Counted from the stretch's first letter, positions 17,952 to 27,187 are shown. The stretch: 64,000 nucleotides of DNA from CBDDBH01 sp965225625 (GCA_965225625.1 CBDDBH010000023.1:1-64000), one strand, 5' to 3'. Notes: generated from the sequence alone by a model not told the origin. Made by a program: numbers and translations.

Positions 17952-18980
17952 TTAGCCTTTTACGCCTTCGTAAATGGCGGTGCCCAATTCGCCGTGCATT
18001 ACATTTGTAAGCTCAAGACCCGCGGTTTTGTAGAGCGCCTTGAAGCCCTCGGTGTTGCGCTCGGCTCCCCCATACCACATGAACATCAGCATATCCCACC
18101 ATGCCGGCGAGACACCCCAGTATTGCACGCAATCGTTGAGCTCTTCCTCGCTATCAGGCAGTGGTTGCTCCATGACCAGTACCCGTGCGTTATTGGGCAT
18201 TCTTGAAACGATATTTGTGAGGATCTGCTGACAGGGTTCATCGCCCCAATTATGCATGATGTTACGCATCATATAGGCGTCACCGTTATCGGGAAGGGTC
18301 TCGGCTTTGAAGAAGTCGCCGCCGACGGTAGTGCATCGCTCCGATATGCCGGCTTCCCGAATGAAGCCCTCGGCGCGCTGGGCCGTCTCGGGTTGGTCGA
18401 AAATGATGCCGTTCATGTCTGGGTAGGCTTTCAATATTTCGATCAGATGGCCGCCGTCACCACCGGCAATATCTACCAGCGTTTTGATGTTGCTGAAATC
18501 GTAAACGCCAAGCAGGGGTGCCAGTGCATCCACATAATACGAACGCATCCCTTTGTCGAAGATTGTAGCGGGATCCTCGTCTTTGCCCCATTCCAGATAC
18601 CAGTCCTTTTTAATCTCGGGTAACGCATCATCTCTTTCGATGCATTCGCTCAATCGCGACCAGACATCCAAATCACTCGCTGCCAGCAGGACTTTGTAGC
18701 GTTGGCCGCGTTCATGATCGGATCGCAGCAGATCGCTTATCGGTGTCAATGAGAACTTGCCGTCTTCAATCCGGAATATGCCGGAGGTGGTCATGGCACG
18801 TAGCAGGCGATAAACCGACCGGGGCGGTAGTCCGGCCGCGACGGCTACCTCTTCGGCTGTTCGAGGTCCGTCTTTGAGGTGATCCGGAATTTTGTTGACC
18901 GTCACAAAGTAAAGAGCGGCAGCCAGTTGATGGCCCGTAGCAATTTGGAGGAGTTTGCTTTCTAACGCGGCGTAGTCCAT
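17952..18980 (-). CDS. SAM-dependent O-methyltransferase (class I, dimerisation-domain type)
   Basis: 342 residues. The N-terminal winged-helix dimerisation domain (DGPRTAEEVAVAAGLPPRSVYRLLRA) is followed by the SAM-binding motif LVDIAGGDGGHL (about residue 169) and the catalytic-type region NIMHNWGDEPC. These match the caffeate/hydroxyneurosporene O-methyltransferase family (PF00891 type), which methylates phenolic or alcoholic hydroxyls. A paralogue is at 35591-36598. It starts the operon with the Rieske gene. In a catabolic setting it might protect an unstable catechol or act on a side product; its direction of use is unclear. Confidence 0.87.
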   Translation of the reverse strand: MDYAALESKLLQIATGHQLAAALYFVTVNKIPDHLKDGPRTAEEVAVAAGLPPRSVYRLLRAMTTSGIFRIEDGKFSLTPISDLLRSDHERGQRYKVLLAASDLDVWSRLSECIERDDALPEIKKDWYLEWGKDEDPATIFDKGMRSYYVDALAPLLGVYDFSNIKTLVDIAGGDGGHLIEILKAYPDMNGIIFDQPETAQRAEGFIREAGISERCTTVGGDFFKAETLPDNGDAYMMRNIMHNWGDEPCQQILTNIVSRMPNNARVLVMEQPLPDSEEELNDCVQYWGVSPAWWDMLMFMWYGGAERNTEGFKALYKTAGLELTNVMHGELGTAIYEGVKG

Positions 18981-19297
18981 TGGGTAGTCTTCCGATGTAT
19001 GCTGTGAAGAAGCGGATTTTAATCGATAGTTCCAGTTACAGTATTAACGTTCACCAATCTGATTCTGATTGTAACTTGACCCTAAAGGGATCCCGACGAA
19101 TTGGGCATACAAAACATATCATGATGGGCTTCGCGCGGGTGTAACCCTATATGAGTATGTGCGACTTCCTGAGATTCCATTACTTTGGACCCGCTCAGAA
19201 CGTTTCCGCTTAGGATCGCGCGTCATCTCGGACGTCGTCTAAAAACCGAGGCTCCACCGGCTGTACCTCGTGGCACTGCCTCAGAGGATTGCACTTC
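18981..19297. other. Divergent intergenic region with nothing decisive
   Basis: This 317-bp gap separates the O-methyltransferase (minus) from an MFS gene (plus) and must hold their promoters. I see only short inverted repeats such as CCCTAAAGGG at 19080-19089, no type-1 element and no reliable coding frame. Confidence 0.4.
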
Positions 19298-20458
19298 GTG
19301 AATCGCCAGCAAGGGTCGAATAGCGAATCAATTGGTCTGCTTATCGCCGCTTTAGCGGGGAACTGTATAGCTGTGGCGGGGTGGTGGGTACAACCAGAAA
19401 CAATATTCGGGCTGATGCGGGGCCTGGAGTTGGCGGAAACCTCTGCCGCGTTGGTGGCCTCGGCAGAGGTTACGATGGTCGCGCTTACCTCCATTCTGTT
19501 AGGCTTTCGCGGCGGCAGCTCCCACCGCAAGCTGGCGCTACTTGGCACCGCCATTGCATTGGTGGGACACGCACTATCGACGGCGACGAGCTCTTATTAT
19601 CTAATCATTGCAGTGAGGATGGTGGCTGGCCTGGGCGAAGGTTGCCTGCTTGCTGCAATCACCGCGGCGCTTGCATCAACCCGGGAACCAGACCGGCGCT
19701 ACGCGCAGGTGACTGCGGGAACGGTCGCCTTCCAGGCCTGCCTGCTCGCACTCATCCCGCGTTTGAATGCTGACTACACTCACCTGGACGTCTTTGCCGT
19801 CCTGGCAGTGGTCACGCTCCTGCTGGCGCCAGTGGTGTGGTTATTTCCCCGCGACGGCACCTCTGGGGAAATGGCCGACACCTCCTTTGGGTTGGGAGGA
19901 ATACACGCCTATACGCTGGTACTCGCGACCACAATCTGGAGTGCCGGTGGGGGAGCCATGTGGGCGTTCTCCGTGGCAATCGGTGAGGGCACGACGCTCG
20001 ATTCTCAGCAAGTGGGGACTGCGGTCGGCTTATCGGTCATCGGCGGCATAGTGGGGGGTATTGTTGCGGCTTGGCTGGGCCGCCGCTACGGTCGATTCGT
20101 ACCCATCTTGACCGGTATCGCGGTTCAGGTCCTCTCCGTCTTTTTTCTGGTTTATACGAGCAGCGGCATCGTCTTTGTCGTGTCGTTGGCGATCGGGACA
20201 TTCTGTTTGTTTTTTTGTTATCCCTTTTTACTTGGCGCGGCGGCCGAGATTGATCCACGGGGCGGGTGCGCGGCCGCAGTTGGTGGCGCGTTTATTCTGG
20301 CCGGTGGCCTGGGGCCGGTCCTCGGCGGCCTGCTTATCGTCTGGTTCGACGGTTTCCAGGGGATTGCCTGGGGCGTACTGGTCTGTTCGATTGCAGCGCT
20401 TGCGCTGTTGCGCCATGTACATCAGAAATCCGGTGTTCTAGCGGTACAGACAGCGTAA
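19298..20458 (+). CDS. MFS transporter (divergent member)
   Basis: About 386 residues and about 12 hydrophobic segments, from the first (SIGLLIAALAGNCIAVAGWW) to the last (GIAWGVLVCSIAALALL). The short loop RMVAGLGEGCLL is a conserved MFS feature, and the same GVGEGCAL motif occurs in the three other MFS genes of the window. It keeps WWVQPE like them (WWAQPE), so it belongs to the same family but is more divergent. GTG 19298 has AGAGG 9 bases upstream; a TTG at 19289 is the alternative. Substrate and direction of transport are unknown. It lies between the O-methyltransferase and amine oxidase groups. Confidence 0.85.
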   Translation: MNRQQGSNSESIGLLIAALAGNCIAVAGWWVQPETIFGLMRGLELAETSAALVASAEVTMVALTSILLGFRGGSSHRKLALLGTAIALVGHALSTATSSYYLIIAVRMVAGLGEGCLLAAITAALASTREPDRRYAQVTAGTVAFQACLLALIPRLNADYTHLDVFAVLAVVTLLLAPVVWLFPRDGTSGEMADTSFGLGGIHAYTLVLATTIWSAGGGAMWAFSVAIGEGTTLDSQQVGTAVGLSVIGGIVGGIVAAWLGRRYGRFVPILTGIAVQVLSVFFLVYTSSGIVFVVSLAIGTFCLFFCYPFLLGAAAEIDPRGGCAAAVGGAFILAGGLGPVLGGLLIVWFDGFQGIAWGVLVCSIAALALLRHVHQKSGVLAVQTA

Positions 20459-20477
20459 AACCTGCCGCAAACGGGTG

Positions 20478-21959
20478 CTATGCTAAAAATTCCGCAACTT
20501 CGCGACCGGCCCTTAGCCCGGTCTCGACCGCCCCATCCATAAAGCCCCGGAAGCCGTTGGCGATATCGCCGCCGGCGAAAAACAGGCGGCCTTCAGATTG
20601 TTGCAGGGCTTTGAGGTAGTTGGTGATCTGCATCGGACGGAACGCACACCACATACCTTGTGAATAGGGATCGAGGTTCCAGTCATAACCATAGGATTCG
20701 AGCACTTCGGCTTGTGGTAACCACTGCCGGATCGCCGCCTGGACCTGCTGATCGTCGTTGAGGTCCAGGAGTTCTGCGCTCGGGCCGAATCCGCAAACGA
20801 TAGAGCTGTCTTCGAGCTTGTCGACCGTAAATATCATGCTGGCCGGCGCCGTATCCGCAGCGAATGCCATTAGTGACGGCCAGTTTCCGTTGATGCGGGC
20901 ATAGAACTTCACCCCGCTGCCGCCATGCCGTTGCTTCGCCATCTGTGTCTTCTCTGACATCAGCGTCGGCGAGAATTCGATGTCGTCCAAGGTATTGACC
21001 GGGACCGCGATGACTACGGCACGGGCACTTACCGTGTCGCTCGATTCCGTCGTCAACACCACTTGCTTGGATTCCTGCTTTACGCTTGTGATGGGCGTAG
21101 CCAATACGATCTCAGGTTTACCGTCCGAAACGATGGCGTCCACCAGCGCGCTGGTACCCTCGCGGAGCTTGTAAACCATCGCGTCACCGTAAGAAGTATA
21201 ATTGCCGTGCAATCTGAACCAATGCAGCGCCTGGAGCAGGCTTACCTCGGTATTGAAATTACTGCACACCGCGCCGAAAAAACTGCCCACCAGGTCGCGT
21301 TGTTCCTGGGTTAGATTTTTTCTATCTATTCCATCCTGCACACTGAGTGCATCCACGGCTGCGAGAGAATCCCCGACCGGCATATGCGGATTTGTATAGA
21401 CGCCAAGCGCGTCGTCGAAAAACGTATTGATTGGTGCCCGCAAAATGCTGTCGTACTCGCCAAAATCCCCTTTCTTGATCTTTCCGCCGGTCACCCAGTA
21501 AATATCCTCGGGCTGGCTGGTACCCAGTTCAGGTTCCAGACTCAATCCGTAGCGCGTAGTCTCCGCCCACATGTGGGGATTGCCCCAAAAGGTCCAGTTA
21601 CCCCCAAGCTCTACCTTGTGCCCGGCGAATTTAGACGTAAAAACTCTGCCACCGGGCCGGTTGCGAGCTTCCAGGATTACGCTGCTGAACCCGCGCTGCT
21701 TGAGCTCACGTGCGGCTGTGATGCCGGCCAGTCCCGCGCCGATGATGGCGACGTCATAATCGTAGTTCGCTGAACGTTTGCTTGGCGCGGACGCCGATTT
21801 TTCTCCTGCTCCGGCAACCGTTGAACCAGTTGCAGCGGCAGCACCAACCGCAGCGACGGTTTTTACAAATTCGCGGCGCGAGACATCGTTGCCAACACGG
21901 TCACGGTGTTGCGGGTTTTGAGGAGTGGATGCTGAGAGTTTTTTCATTCTGTGATCCAT
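20478..21959 (-). CDS. Tat-exported flavin amine oxidase
   Basis: About 493 residues. The N terminus carries a twin-arginine signal (SRREFVK, then an alanine-rich stretch), so it is probably exported folded with FAD. The FAD-binding motif is VAIIGAGLAGITAARE with LEARNRPGGRVF, typical of monoamine oxidases, and the C terminus has GRLFFAGGDIANGFRGFMDGAVETG. It would oxidise a primary or secondary amine to an imine with release of H2O2. Start choice: ATG 21959 or 21947; a TTG at 21989 also opens the frame. A type-1-like site lies 36-74 bases upstream. It ends the 2OG oxygenase/EthD/cupin group. Confidence 0.9.
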   Translation of the reverse strand: MDHRMKKLSASTPQNPQHRDRVGNDVSRREFVKTVAAVGAAAATGSTVAGAGEKSASAPSKRSANYDYDVAIIGAGLAGITAARELKQRGFSSVILEARNRPGGRVFTSKFAGHKVELGGNWTFWGNPHMWAETTRYGLSLEPELGTSQPEDIYWVTGGKIKKGDFGEYDSILRAPINTFFDDALGVYTNPHMPVGDSLAAVDALSVQDGIDRKNLTQEQRDLVGSFFGAVCSNFNTEVSLLQALHWFRLHGNYTSYGDAMVYKLREGTSALVDAIVSDGKPEIVLATPITSVKQESKQVVLTTESSDTVSARAVVIAVPVNTLDDIEFSPTLMSEKTQMAKQRHGGSGVKFYARINGNWPSLMAFAADTAPASMIFTVDKLEDSSIVCGFGPSAELLDLNDDQQVQAAIRQWLPQAEVLESYGYDWNLDPYSQGMWCAFRPMQITNYLKALQQSEGRLFFAGGDIANGFRGFMDGAVETGLRAGREVAEFLA

Positions 21960-21994
21960 CGCGGGTTTAGGCGGAATCGTGACCTTCAATGTAC

Positions 21995-22033
21995 GTTATG
22001 CCCTACGTCCAGTACATACTACAAAACAGTGAC
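21995..22033 (-). promoter_or_regulatory. Variant type-1 promoter element upstream of the amine oxidase
   Basis: On the minus strand GTCAC (22033-22029) is followed at the same 13-base offset by AGTATGTACT (22020-22011), a perfect form of the dyad. The -10-like sequence CATAAC at 22000-21995 is about 5 bases nearer than in the other three copies, so this member fits less well. The amine oxidase start is about 36 bases beyond. Confidence 0.45.
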
Positions 22034-22130
22034 GCGGACGAATATCTACTTAACGCGCGAGACTGAGGTCTCTCCACGACTAGTTAGGAAGAAACCGTCA
22101 TTGGGTAGCCCCCTAAAGGGGACGTTTCAC

Positions 22131-22174
22131 GCAACCCACCCGTCAGCACGATGCGGAGTCGTGAGGCGGGTTGC
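22131..22174 (-). terminator. Imperfect hairpin between the cupin and amine oxidase genes
   Basis: GCAACCCACC at 22131-22140 can pair with GGCGGGTTGC at 22165-22174 with one mismatch, and CACGA with TCGTG inside. It follows the cupin stop on the minus strand. No T tract is present, so termination is only a possibility; it may separate the cupin from the amine oxidase transcript. Confidence 0.35.
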
Positions 22175-22183
22175 CGCGACTTG

Positions 22184-22654
22184 TTAACGCAAGACTGCCG
22201 GCGATGCGCCGGGCAGAGGTTCAGCGTCGATCAATATAAATGCGATCCGGCAGGTTTCCGTGCCGTGGTTCGCCCATGAATGGTTGGTACCGCGTTGAAC
22301 CAGCACGTCCCCGGCCTTTAGATGTACTTCGGAGTCGTCGAGCAGCATGTCGATCTCTCCACTCATGATAATTGCGTAATCAACTGTCTCAGTGCGATGC
22401 ATGAACGCATCGTTAGCCGGCGGGAAATCGACAATCCGGAAAATCGAGCCGTTGCTCAGCGGCGGGATGGCGGTGTCGGCGACGGACGCCGTGTCTTCGG
22501 CGCCGGCATTGTCCGCCGGTGTGCGGTCAGTGCTCCACAACGACATCAGGTGAACGCCGTGCGTCTCCGGCAAATTGGCGATTGCGCTGTCCCAGACAAG
22601 CACCGCTTTGCCTTGCTCATCGTGCCCTGTTACCACTCTGCGCATTTCGGCCAT
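22184..22654 (-). CDS. Cupin-domain protein
   Basis: 156 residues. A single beta-barrel cupin domain is visible in the C-terminal half: FMHRTETVDYAIIMSGEIDM (motif 1, metal-type His and Glu), then LKAGDVLVQRGTNHSWANHG (motif 2). Cupins of this type bind a metal and act as dioxygenases, isomerases or small-molecule binders. The N-terminal 65 residues are not recognised. It is in the minus-strand group 2OG oxygenase, EthD, cupin and probably amine oxidase. The exact reaction is unknown. Confidence 0.8.
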   Translation of the reverse strand: MAEMRRVVTGHDEQGKAVLVWDSAIANLPETHGVHLMSLWSTDRTPADNAGAEDTASVADTAIPPLSNGSIFRIVDFPPANDAFMHRTETVDYAIIMSGEIDMLLDDSEVHLKAGDVLVQRGTNHSWANHGTETCRIAFILIDAEPLPGASPAVLR

Positions 22655-22698
22655 TGAAGATACCCCTATTATCTAATTCACGTGGATTGATGTGTTCA

Positions 22699-23085
22699 CT
22701 AAAGCAGCTTTTGCGCGCGTTCAAGGATGGCATCGACGTCATCGAACACGTCGACCTGGCCTAGACTGAGGTGTGGCGCCTGCGGGGCGAAATTCGCAAA
22801 ATCCTCAACCAAAGGTGCGCTCTTTACAGGATCGCCGTGCAAATTGATGAAGCCATCCAGACCCTCCTGCGTGTCGAATAATAGCCACACGGTAGCGTAG
22901 GCATCGGTAGACTGTGCCTCGCGGTCCAATCCGAAGGTGCTATGTTGAATCATGATCCGCTTCGGTGCAAAGCCGTTGGTCTTGTTAAAGATGCCTATTC
23001 CCATCGGCATGTGCACCTTGGCCCAGTGTTCGAGGTTAAATGTCTCACCGGCTTTTCGCGGGTAGCGAATGCTGACTGCGTACAT
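22699..23085 (-). CDS. EthD-family small protein
   Basis: About 128 residues from ATG 23085, with AAGGA 7 bases upstream. The sequence begins MYAVSIRYPRKAG and continues with LEHWAKVHMPMGIGIF, the N-terminal pattern of EthD-like dimeric alpha+beta barrels. Such proteins occur in many degradation clusters, as cyclases or decarboxylases of small aromatic or polyketide-like intermediates, or as undefined accessory proteins. It lies 29 bases after the 2OG oxygenase stop and 44 before the cupin, so it is probably co-transcribed. Confidence 0.75.
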   Translation of the reverse strand: MYAVSIRYPRKAGETFNLEHWAKVHMPMGIGIFNKTNGFAPKRIMIQHSTFGLDREAQSTDAYATVWLLFDTQEGLDGFINLHGDPVKSAPLVEDFANFAPQAPHLSLGQVDVFDDVDAILERAQKLL

Positions 23086-23114
23086 GGTCAATTCCTTTTA
23101 ATAAATGGGGCGCC

Positions 23115-24077
23115 TCAGGCACCGTAGGCATTGCGAAAACTCGCCAGCACCTGTTCGCCGCAAGTTATCGGAGGCAATTGCGCATGCTCTCTGGCAGCGA
23201 CGATCGGGATGATGTCGGTATCGAAATCCGGATCAACGAATGTCACGAGTGCCTGGCGAACTCGTGAAGATGTGTTGAGTGCGCGATGCTCGTTGGACAG
23301 AAAATGTTTGTTCGTCCACCGCTCCAGACAATCACCGACATTCACGACATAGGTGTCGGCGATGGGATGCGCGGTCAGCCACTTGCCGTCGCGTCCACGT
23401 ACCTGCAGACCACCAACATCGTCTTGATACAAAAGAGTCAATACGCCCCAATCCGTGTGTGGTCCGATACCAAATTGGTCGTCGCCCATCTCTGCCGGCT
23501 GCGGCGGATAATACAATGCCGAACCGCGTGCCATGGTGTGTTTGAAACGACCGGCGAAATAATCGCTTTCGACACCGAGAGCCAACGCGAACACACGTAA
23601 CAACTCGCGCCCAAGTTCCACGCAGGTTTCGAAGTAGTTATTGAATACCTCGGGCATATTCGGTAACGCCTGCGGCCATTGGTTTGGGCCGATGAGTGGT
23701 ATCTCAGCAAGCGTTGCGAGTGTTTCGGATGTGAATTCACGGCCCCAAAGAAAGGTTTCGCGAAAATCGAGTTTTTTGCCGCCCTTCATCTTGGCCGTGG
23801 AAGGCTCGATGTAGCCGCGTTTTTTCGGCGTGACTTTGACGCTGCGTTTGTCTATTTCAGGGAGTTCGAAAAATTCACGCGCGACGTGCAGCGTCTCCTG
23901 GATGAGATTGTCGTCGACGCCGTGATTGGTGATGTAAAAGAAACCGATGTCGCCTGCCGCCTGCTGCATCTGGGCGGCGACGTGGCGGGTGCCAACGGCG
24001 TCTCCCGCGCGAACCGGTGCGATATCGATTACCGGAATGGTATCGACCGGAATGTCTTTTGCCGTTGCGTAACTCAT
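23115..24077 (-). CDS. 2-oxoglutarate/Fe(II)-dependent oxygenase (isopenicillin-N-synthase-like)
   Basis: 320 residues. The N-terminal DIOX_N-type part has PVIDIAPV and FFYITNHGVDDNLI, and the C-terminal Fe/2OG domain has PHTDWGVLTLLYQDD (iron ligands H and D) and the second H in SNEHRALNTSSRVRQALVTFVDPD, with the 2OG-binding RxS-type segment near NTSSRVR. Family members hydroxylate, desaturate or close rings using O2 and usually 2-oxoglutarate. It begins the group with EthD and cupin. The MITE-like element starts only 13 bases upstream of its ATG, so its promoter must lie inside or have been altered by that element. Confidence 0.88.
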   Translation of the reverse strand: MSYATAKDIPVDTIPVIDIAPVRAGDAVGTRHVAAQMQQAAGDIGFFYITNHGVDDNLIQETLHVAREFFELPEIDKRSVKVTPKKRGYIEPSTAKMKGGKKLDFRETFLWGREFTSETLATLAEIPLIGPNQWPQALPNMPEVFNNYFETCVELGRELLRVFALALGVESDYFAGRFKHTMARGSALYYPPQPAEMGDDQFGIGPHTDWGVLTLLYQDDVGGLQVRGRDGKWLTAHPIADTYVVNVGDCLERWTNKHFLSNEHRALNTSSRVRQALVTFVDPDFDTDIIPIVAAREHAQLPPITCGEQVLASFRNAYGA

Positions 24078-24090
24078 AGGCAGTACACTC

Positions 24091-24487
24091 TAGCCCGCAT
24101 ATTTCATGAAGGATCCTGGAGGCTCGCGTAGGACGCGTGCGTCTGGGCGCCGCGCTGGAGCGCCAAGCATAGCTGTAGCTATGCTTGGCGTGAAGCGCAA
24201 GCTCGGGCGTGCACGGACCAGCGAGGGCCAGGATAGTCGCGCGATGCCGTACAAACTGTCTTTTGGCATGGTTGTCACGGAACCTTTGCACCACTGGAGT
24301 TTCACCCGCATCGCGCGGCGTGACCGCCAGGGATGGCGGAAATGCAGACCATGCACGCCTGCACGGACGCAGGCGGTACGAGTCCAGGGATGGACGAGAT
24401 AGAGCGAAGCAGGAAGCCAGAGCCGAGAACGACGCACGAGCCAAAGTCGAGGAGCGTTTGTCTGCCCTTCATGAAATATGCGGGCTA
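24091..24487. mobile_element. MITE-like element, copy A (397 bp, 22-bp perfect terminal inverted repeats)
   Basis: The left end at 24091-24112 starts TAGCCCGCATATTTC and its exact inverse lies at 24466-24487, ending GAAATATGCGGGCTA. There is no transposase frame inside, so it is non-autonomous. It contains a 14-bp perfect hairpin (24161-24190), one copy of the 14-bp unit found 13 times at 2787, and a segment shared with copy B (from about 24237 to the end). No clear target duplication was seen. It fills most of the gap between the 2OG oxygenase and a dehydrogenase gene. Confidence 0.85.
24161..24190. repeat. Perfect 14-bp inverted repeat inside MITE copy A
   Basis: CGCCAAGCATAGCT (24161-24174) and AGCTATGCTTGGCG (24177-24190) are exact inverses separated by only GT. 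Such a palindrome can extrude as a cruciform or act as a strong RNA hairpin. Copy B lacks it. Confidence 0.9.
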
Positions 24488-24584
24488 CTATAAGCCGGTC
24501 GGGTTCGTCGAACTTCGGGGCTGTGTTATATAAACCGGTGCAGCGGTTCGTGTTGCATACATCAACAGCGAGGCAAGCATAGCC

Positions 24585-25499
24585 ATGAACGAGCAGATCG
24601 GTTTTATCGGACTGGGAGCAATGGGATACGGCATGTGCCGAAATCTCATGGCGGCAGGGTTCCGGGTTGTTGGCTATGACGTCAATGCCGAAGCGCTGGC
24701 AGCACTCGAGGCAGCCGGTGGCGAGGTTGCGGACACACCCGCCGCTGCCGCGGCTGACTGTGCAATGCTTGCTATATGTGTGTTCGACGCCGGACAGGCG
24801 GAACAGATCCTGTTCGGGGCCGATGGCGCCGCCGCGGCCTTGGCGGCCGGCACAGTCGTTGCAATGCATACGACAATGGCGCCGCAACAAGTCAAAGCGT
24901 TGGCCGAGCGACTCGCGGCCATGGATCATACATTGGTCGATGCACCGATTACCGGTGGCAAGGTTGGCGCGGATGAAGGAACGCTGACAATTATCGCCGG
25001 CGGACCTGCAGCAGCGCTGGACCAATGCAACCGGGCATTCGAAGCGATGGGTAAGAAGATCTATCGGGTTGGTGATACTGCGGGCAGTGCCGCCAGCGTA
25101 AAGATGATCAACCAATTGTTGGTTGGTGTGCACATGGTCGCCACTGGTGAGGCGATGGCACTCGCCGCGAAGGCCGGTGCGGATCCACAGACGGTTTATG
25201 ATGTCATCACGCATGGTGGCGGTAACTCAAATGCGTTTAAGAGCCGCGCCGCCTTCATGATTGCGGACGATTTTGCCCCTCGTGGTGCTTTGGAGATCTT
25301 CGTTAAAGATCTGGGTATCGTCGAGGCGGCGGCGAACGCGCTGGATTTTCCCGTCCCGCTGGCGAATGCGGCGCTCACGCAATTTCGTGCAGCCGTTGAC
25401 GCGGGTTACGGACGTGAAGATGTCGCGGCGATTGTTAAGGTCTATGAACAAGCAGGCGACGTGAAGGTTGCGATGGGTCCGGGCGGCAGCTCCGGCTAA
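24585..25499 (+). CDS. Beta-hydroxyacid dehydrogenase (3-hydroxyisobutyrate/L-threonate dehydrogenase-like)
   Basis: 304 residues, normal for the family. The N-terminal GFIGLGAMGYGMCRNLMAAG is the NAD-binding fingerprint. The substrate-binding signature DAPITGGKVGADEGTLT (about residue 120) and the catalytic lysine in VKMINQLLVGVHM (about 168) are present. It oxidises a beta-hydroxyacid with NAD(P), and the sequence leans towards the threonate-dehydrogenase/GarR side. It is divergent from the 2OG oxygenase across the MITE-like element and is followed by convergent ABC transporter genes. Confidence 0.88.
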   Translation: MNEQIGFIGLGAMGYGMCRNLMAAGFRVVGYDVNAEALAALEAAGGEVADTPAAAAADCAMLAICVFDAGQAEQILFGADGAAAALAAGTVVAMHTTMAPQQVKALAERLAAMDHTLVDAPITGGKVGADEGTLTIIAGGPAAALDQCNRAFEAMGKKIYRVGDTAGSAASVKMINQLLVGVHMVATGEAMALAAKAGADPQTVYDVITHGGGNSNAFKSRAAFMIADDFAPRGALEIFVKDLGIVEAAANALDFPVPLANAALTQFRAAVDAGYGREDVAAIVKVYEQAGDVKVAMGPGGSSG

Positions 25500-25511
25500 A
25501 ACAATTGGGCT

Positions 25512-26330
25512 CTACTCACCAATACGCAACAATAGCCCTCGTTCACGCGCAATTTCGACCGTATGTATAAATACCCACACGCCGCCCAGTAGATAGCAAG
25601 CACTCAACGCTACGGCGGTCAGCCACAGATCCCAGGCAAATACCCCATCAATGAGGACCCCGCGCATACCCTCGAACACGTGACTGGTTGGGGTTAACCA
25701 GGCGACCGGCTGCAGCCAGCTCGGCAGGATTGCGATCGGGTAATAGATGCCACTCACCGGTGCGATGGCAAAAATTGACGCCCAGGCGAGACTCTCCACG
25801 CCCATGCCCCAACGTAGCAACGCGGCACACATCAAAAATCCCACTGCCCAACCAAACGCAAGCAGCACACTGAAAAAACCGAGCAGCGGCAGTCCCATAT
25901 CGAAGATGGAGTAGTGATAAAGCGGAATGGCAAGCAATGCCGCCGTTCCAACACCGATGGCAGTGCGCAATATGCTGATCAACATCAATCCGCCGACGAG
26001 TTCCAGCGGTCGCAATGGACTGACGAACAAATGGCCGAGGTTGCGTGACCACATCTCTTCCATAAATGGCACCGATACACCCAGTTGCGCGCGAAACAAC
26101 ATGTCCCACAGCAGCACGGCACCGAGTAATATGCCGGTGGCTTGCGCCACCCAGGAACTATGCGTTGTGAAGAACTGGGTAACGAAACCCCAAATAATCA
26201 TTTGCATCGTTGGCCAGTACGCCTGCTCGATAATCCGCGGCCACGAGCCGCGCAGTAGATAGAAATATCGCAGCAGCATCGCGTAGACGCGGGCAAGCGA
26301 TGAACCCGGTAATGTCTGTCCATCCGTCAA
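25512..26330 (-). CDS. ABC-2-type transporter permease
   Basis: 272 residues with about six hydrophobic segments, including FFTTHSSWVAQATGILLGAV and LPLLGFFSVLLAFGWAVGFL, and the ABC-2 motif VSGIYYPIAILPSWLQPVAWLTPTSHVFEGMR near residue 195. It forms an exporter with the ATPase gene, overlapping its stop by four bases (TTGA, with TTG as start at 26330). The exported compound is unknown. This pair does not look specific to the catabolic theme and may belong to the older chromosome. Confidence 0.9.
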   Translation of the reverse strand: MTDGQTLPGSSLARVYAMLLRYFYLLRGSWPRIIEQAYWPTMQMIIWGFVTQFFTTHSSWVAQATGILLGAVLLWDMLFRAQLGVSVPFMEEMWSRNLGHLFVSPLRPLELVGGLMLISILRTAIGVGTAALLAIPLYHYSIFDMGLPLLGFFSVLLAFGWAVGFLMCAALLRWGMGVESLAWASIFAIAPVSGIYYPIAILPSWLQPVAWLTPTSHVFEGMRGVLIDGVFAWDLWLTAVALSACYLLGGVWVFIHTVEIARERGLLLRIGE

Positions 26331-27070
26331 TTCGGTTCGCTCTCCGCTTGCCTGGCAACATTCAGGAATACCTGCTCCAACGTCTCCATCCCAAAACGCG
26401 CCAACAGGCCCGCCGGCGTTGAATCGGCGACGATCTGGCCGCGTTGCATCAGGATCACCTGATTGCAGATCCTTTCGACCTCGAGCATGCTGTGAGACGC
26501 AAGCAACAGGGTCGCACTGTGCTGCGCCTGATAGTCGAGCAGGTAACCGCGCACGCGATCGGCAGTATCGGGATCCAGTGCCGACGTTGGTTCGTCGAGC
26601 AGCAGAACTTCGGGCTCGTTGACAAAGCCTTTGGCCAGCGCAACCCGAGTTTTTTGACCGGAGGATAAAGTGCCGTAGGGTTTGTCCAGAAATTCGGCCA
26701 GATCGAGCGCTTCCGTGAGTAATAGCAGCCGTTGCTCGACGTCCGCAACACCGTAGAGGCGCGCATACACGCGCAAGTTCTCGCGTACGGTCAGGCGCTG
26801 CGGCAAATCAAGGTACGGCGTTGCGAAGTTGATGCGCCCAAGTACCGCATAGCGCTCGCGCGTAACATCGTGGCCCAGGATCCGCACCGAGCCGCTGGTG
26901 GGTAGCACCAGACCAAGAAGAATCGCCATCGTTGTGGTCTTCCCGGCACCGTTAGCGCCGAGCAAAGCGCATACGGATCCGGCTTGAACGGTAAAAGAGA
27001 TTTCCTTAACCGCGGTTACGTCGCCGTAGCGCTTGGTCATGTGCGTGACCTGCACGACGGCATCGTTCAT
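26327..27070 (-). CDS. ABC transporter ATP-binding protein
   Basis: About 247 residues. Walker A is GANGAGKTT, the signature is LSSGQKTRVALAKG, Walker B is VLLLDEPTSALD, and the H-loop is LLASHSMLEVERI. It powers the ABC-2 permease that follows with a 4-base overlap. ATG 27070 starts the usual N terminus (VVQVTHMTKRYGDVTAVKEI); an ATG at 27103 lacks a ribosome site. The gene is typical of drug or polymer exporters. Confidence 0.92.
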   Translation of the reverse strand: MNDAVVQVTHMTKRYGDVTAVKEISFTVQAGSVCALLGANGAGKTTTMAILLGLVLPTSGSVRILGHDVTRERYAVLGRINFATPYLDLPQRLTVRENLRVYARLYGVADVEQRLLLLTEALDLAEFLDKPYGTLSSGQKTRVALAKGFVNEPEVLLLDEPTSALDPDTADRVRGYLLDYQAQHSATLLLASHSMLEVERICNQVILMQRGQIVADSTPAGLLARFGMETLEQVFLNVARQAESEPN

Positions 27071-27187
27071 CGCCTTGGAACCCGCTGGACTACCCACGTA
27101 CATGTTTTCGGCTGGAGAAATGCCACAGCGCTTAATGCGTCGGTCGTTCCGAGACAGCAGGCTCTGGCGAGATTCAAACCAGCCTGA

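Noticed and set aside
24090..25214. 374-codon minus-strand frame
   Set aside because: It runs antisense to the hydroxyacid dehydrogenase gene and through the MITE; no family resemblance, and the sense gene has all its motifs.
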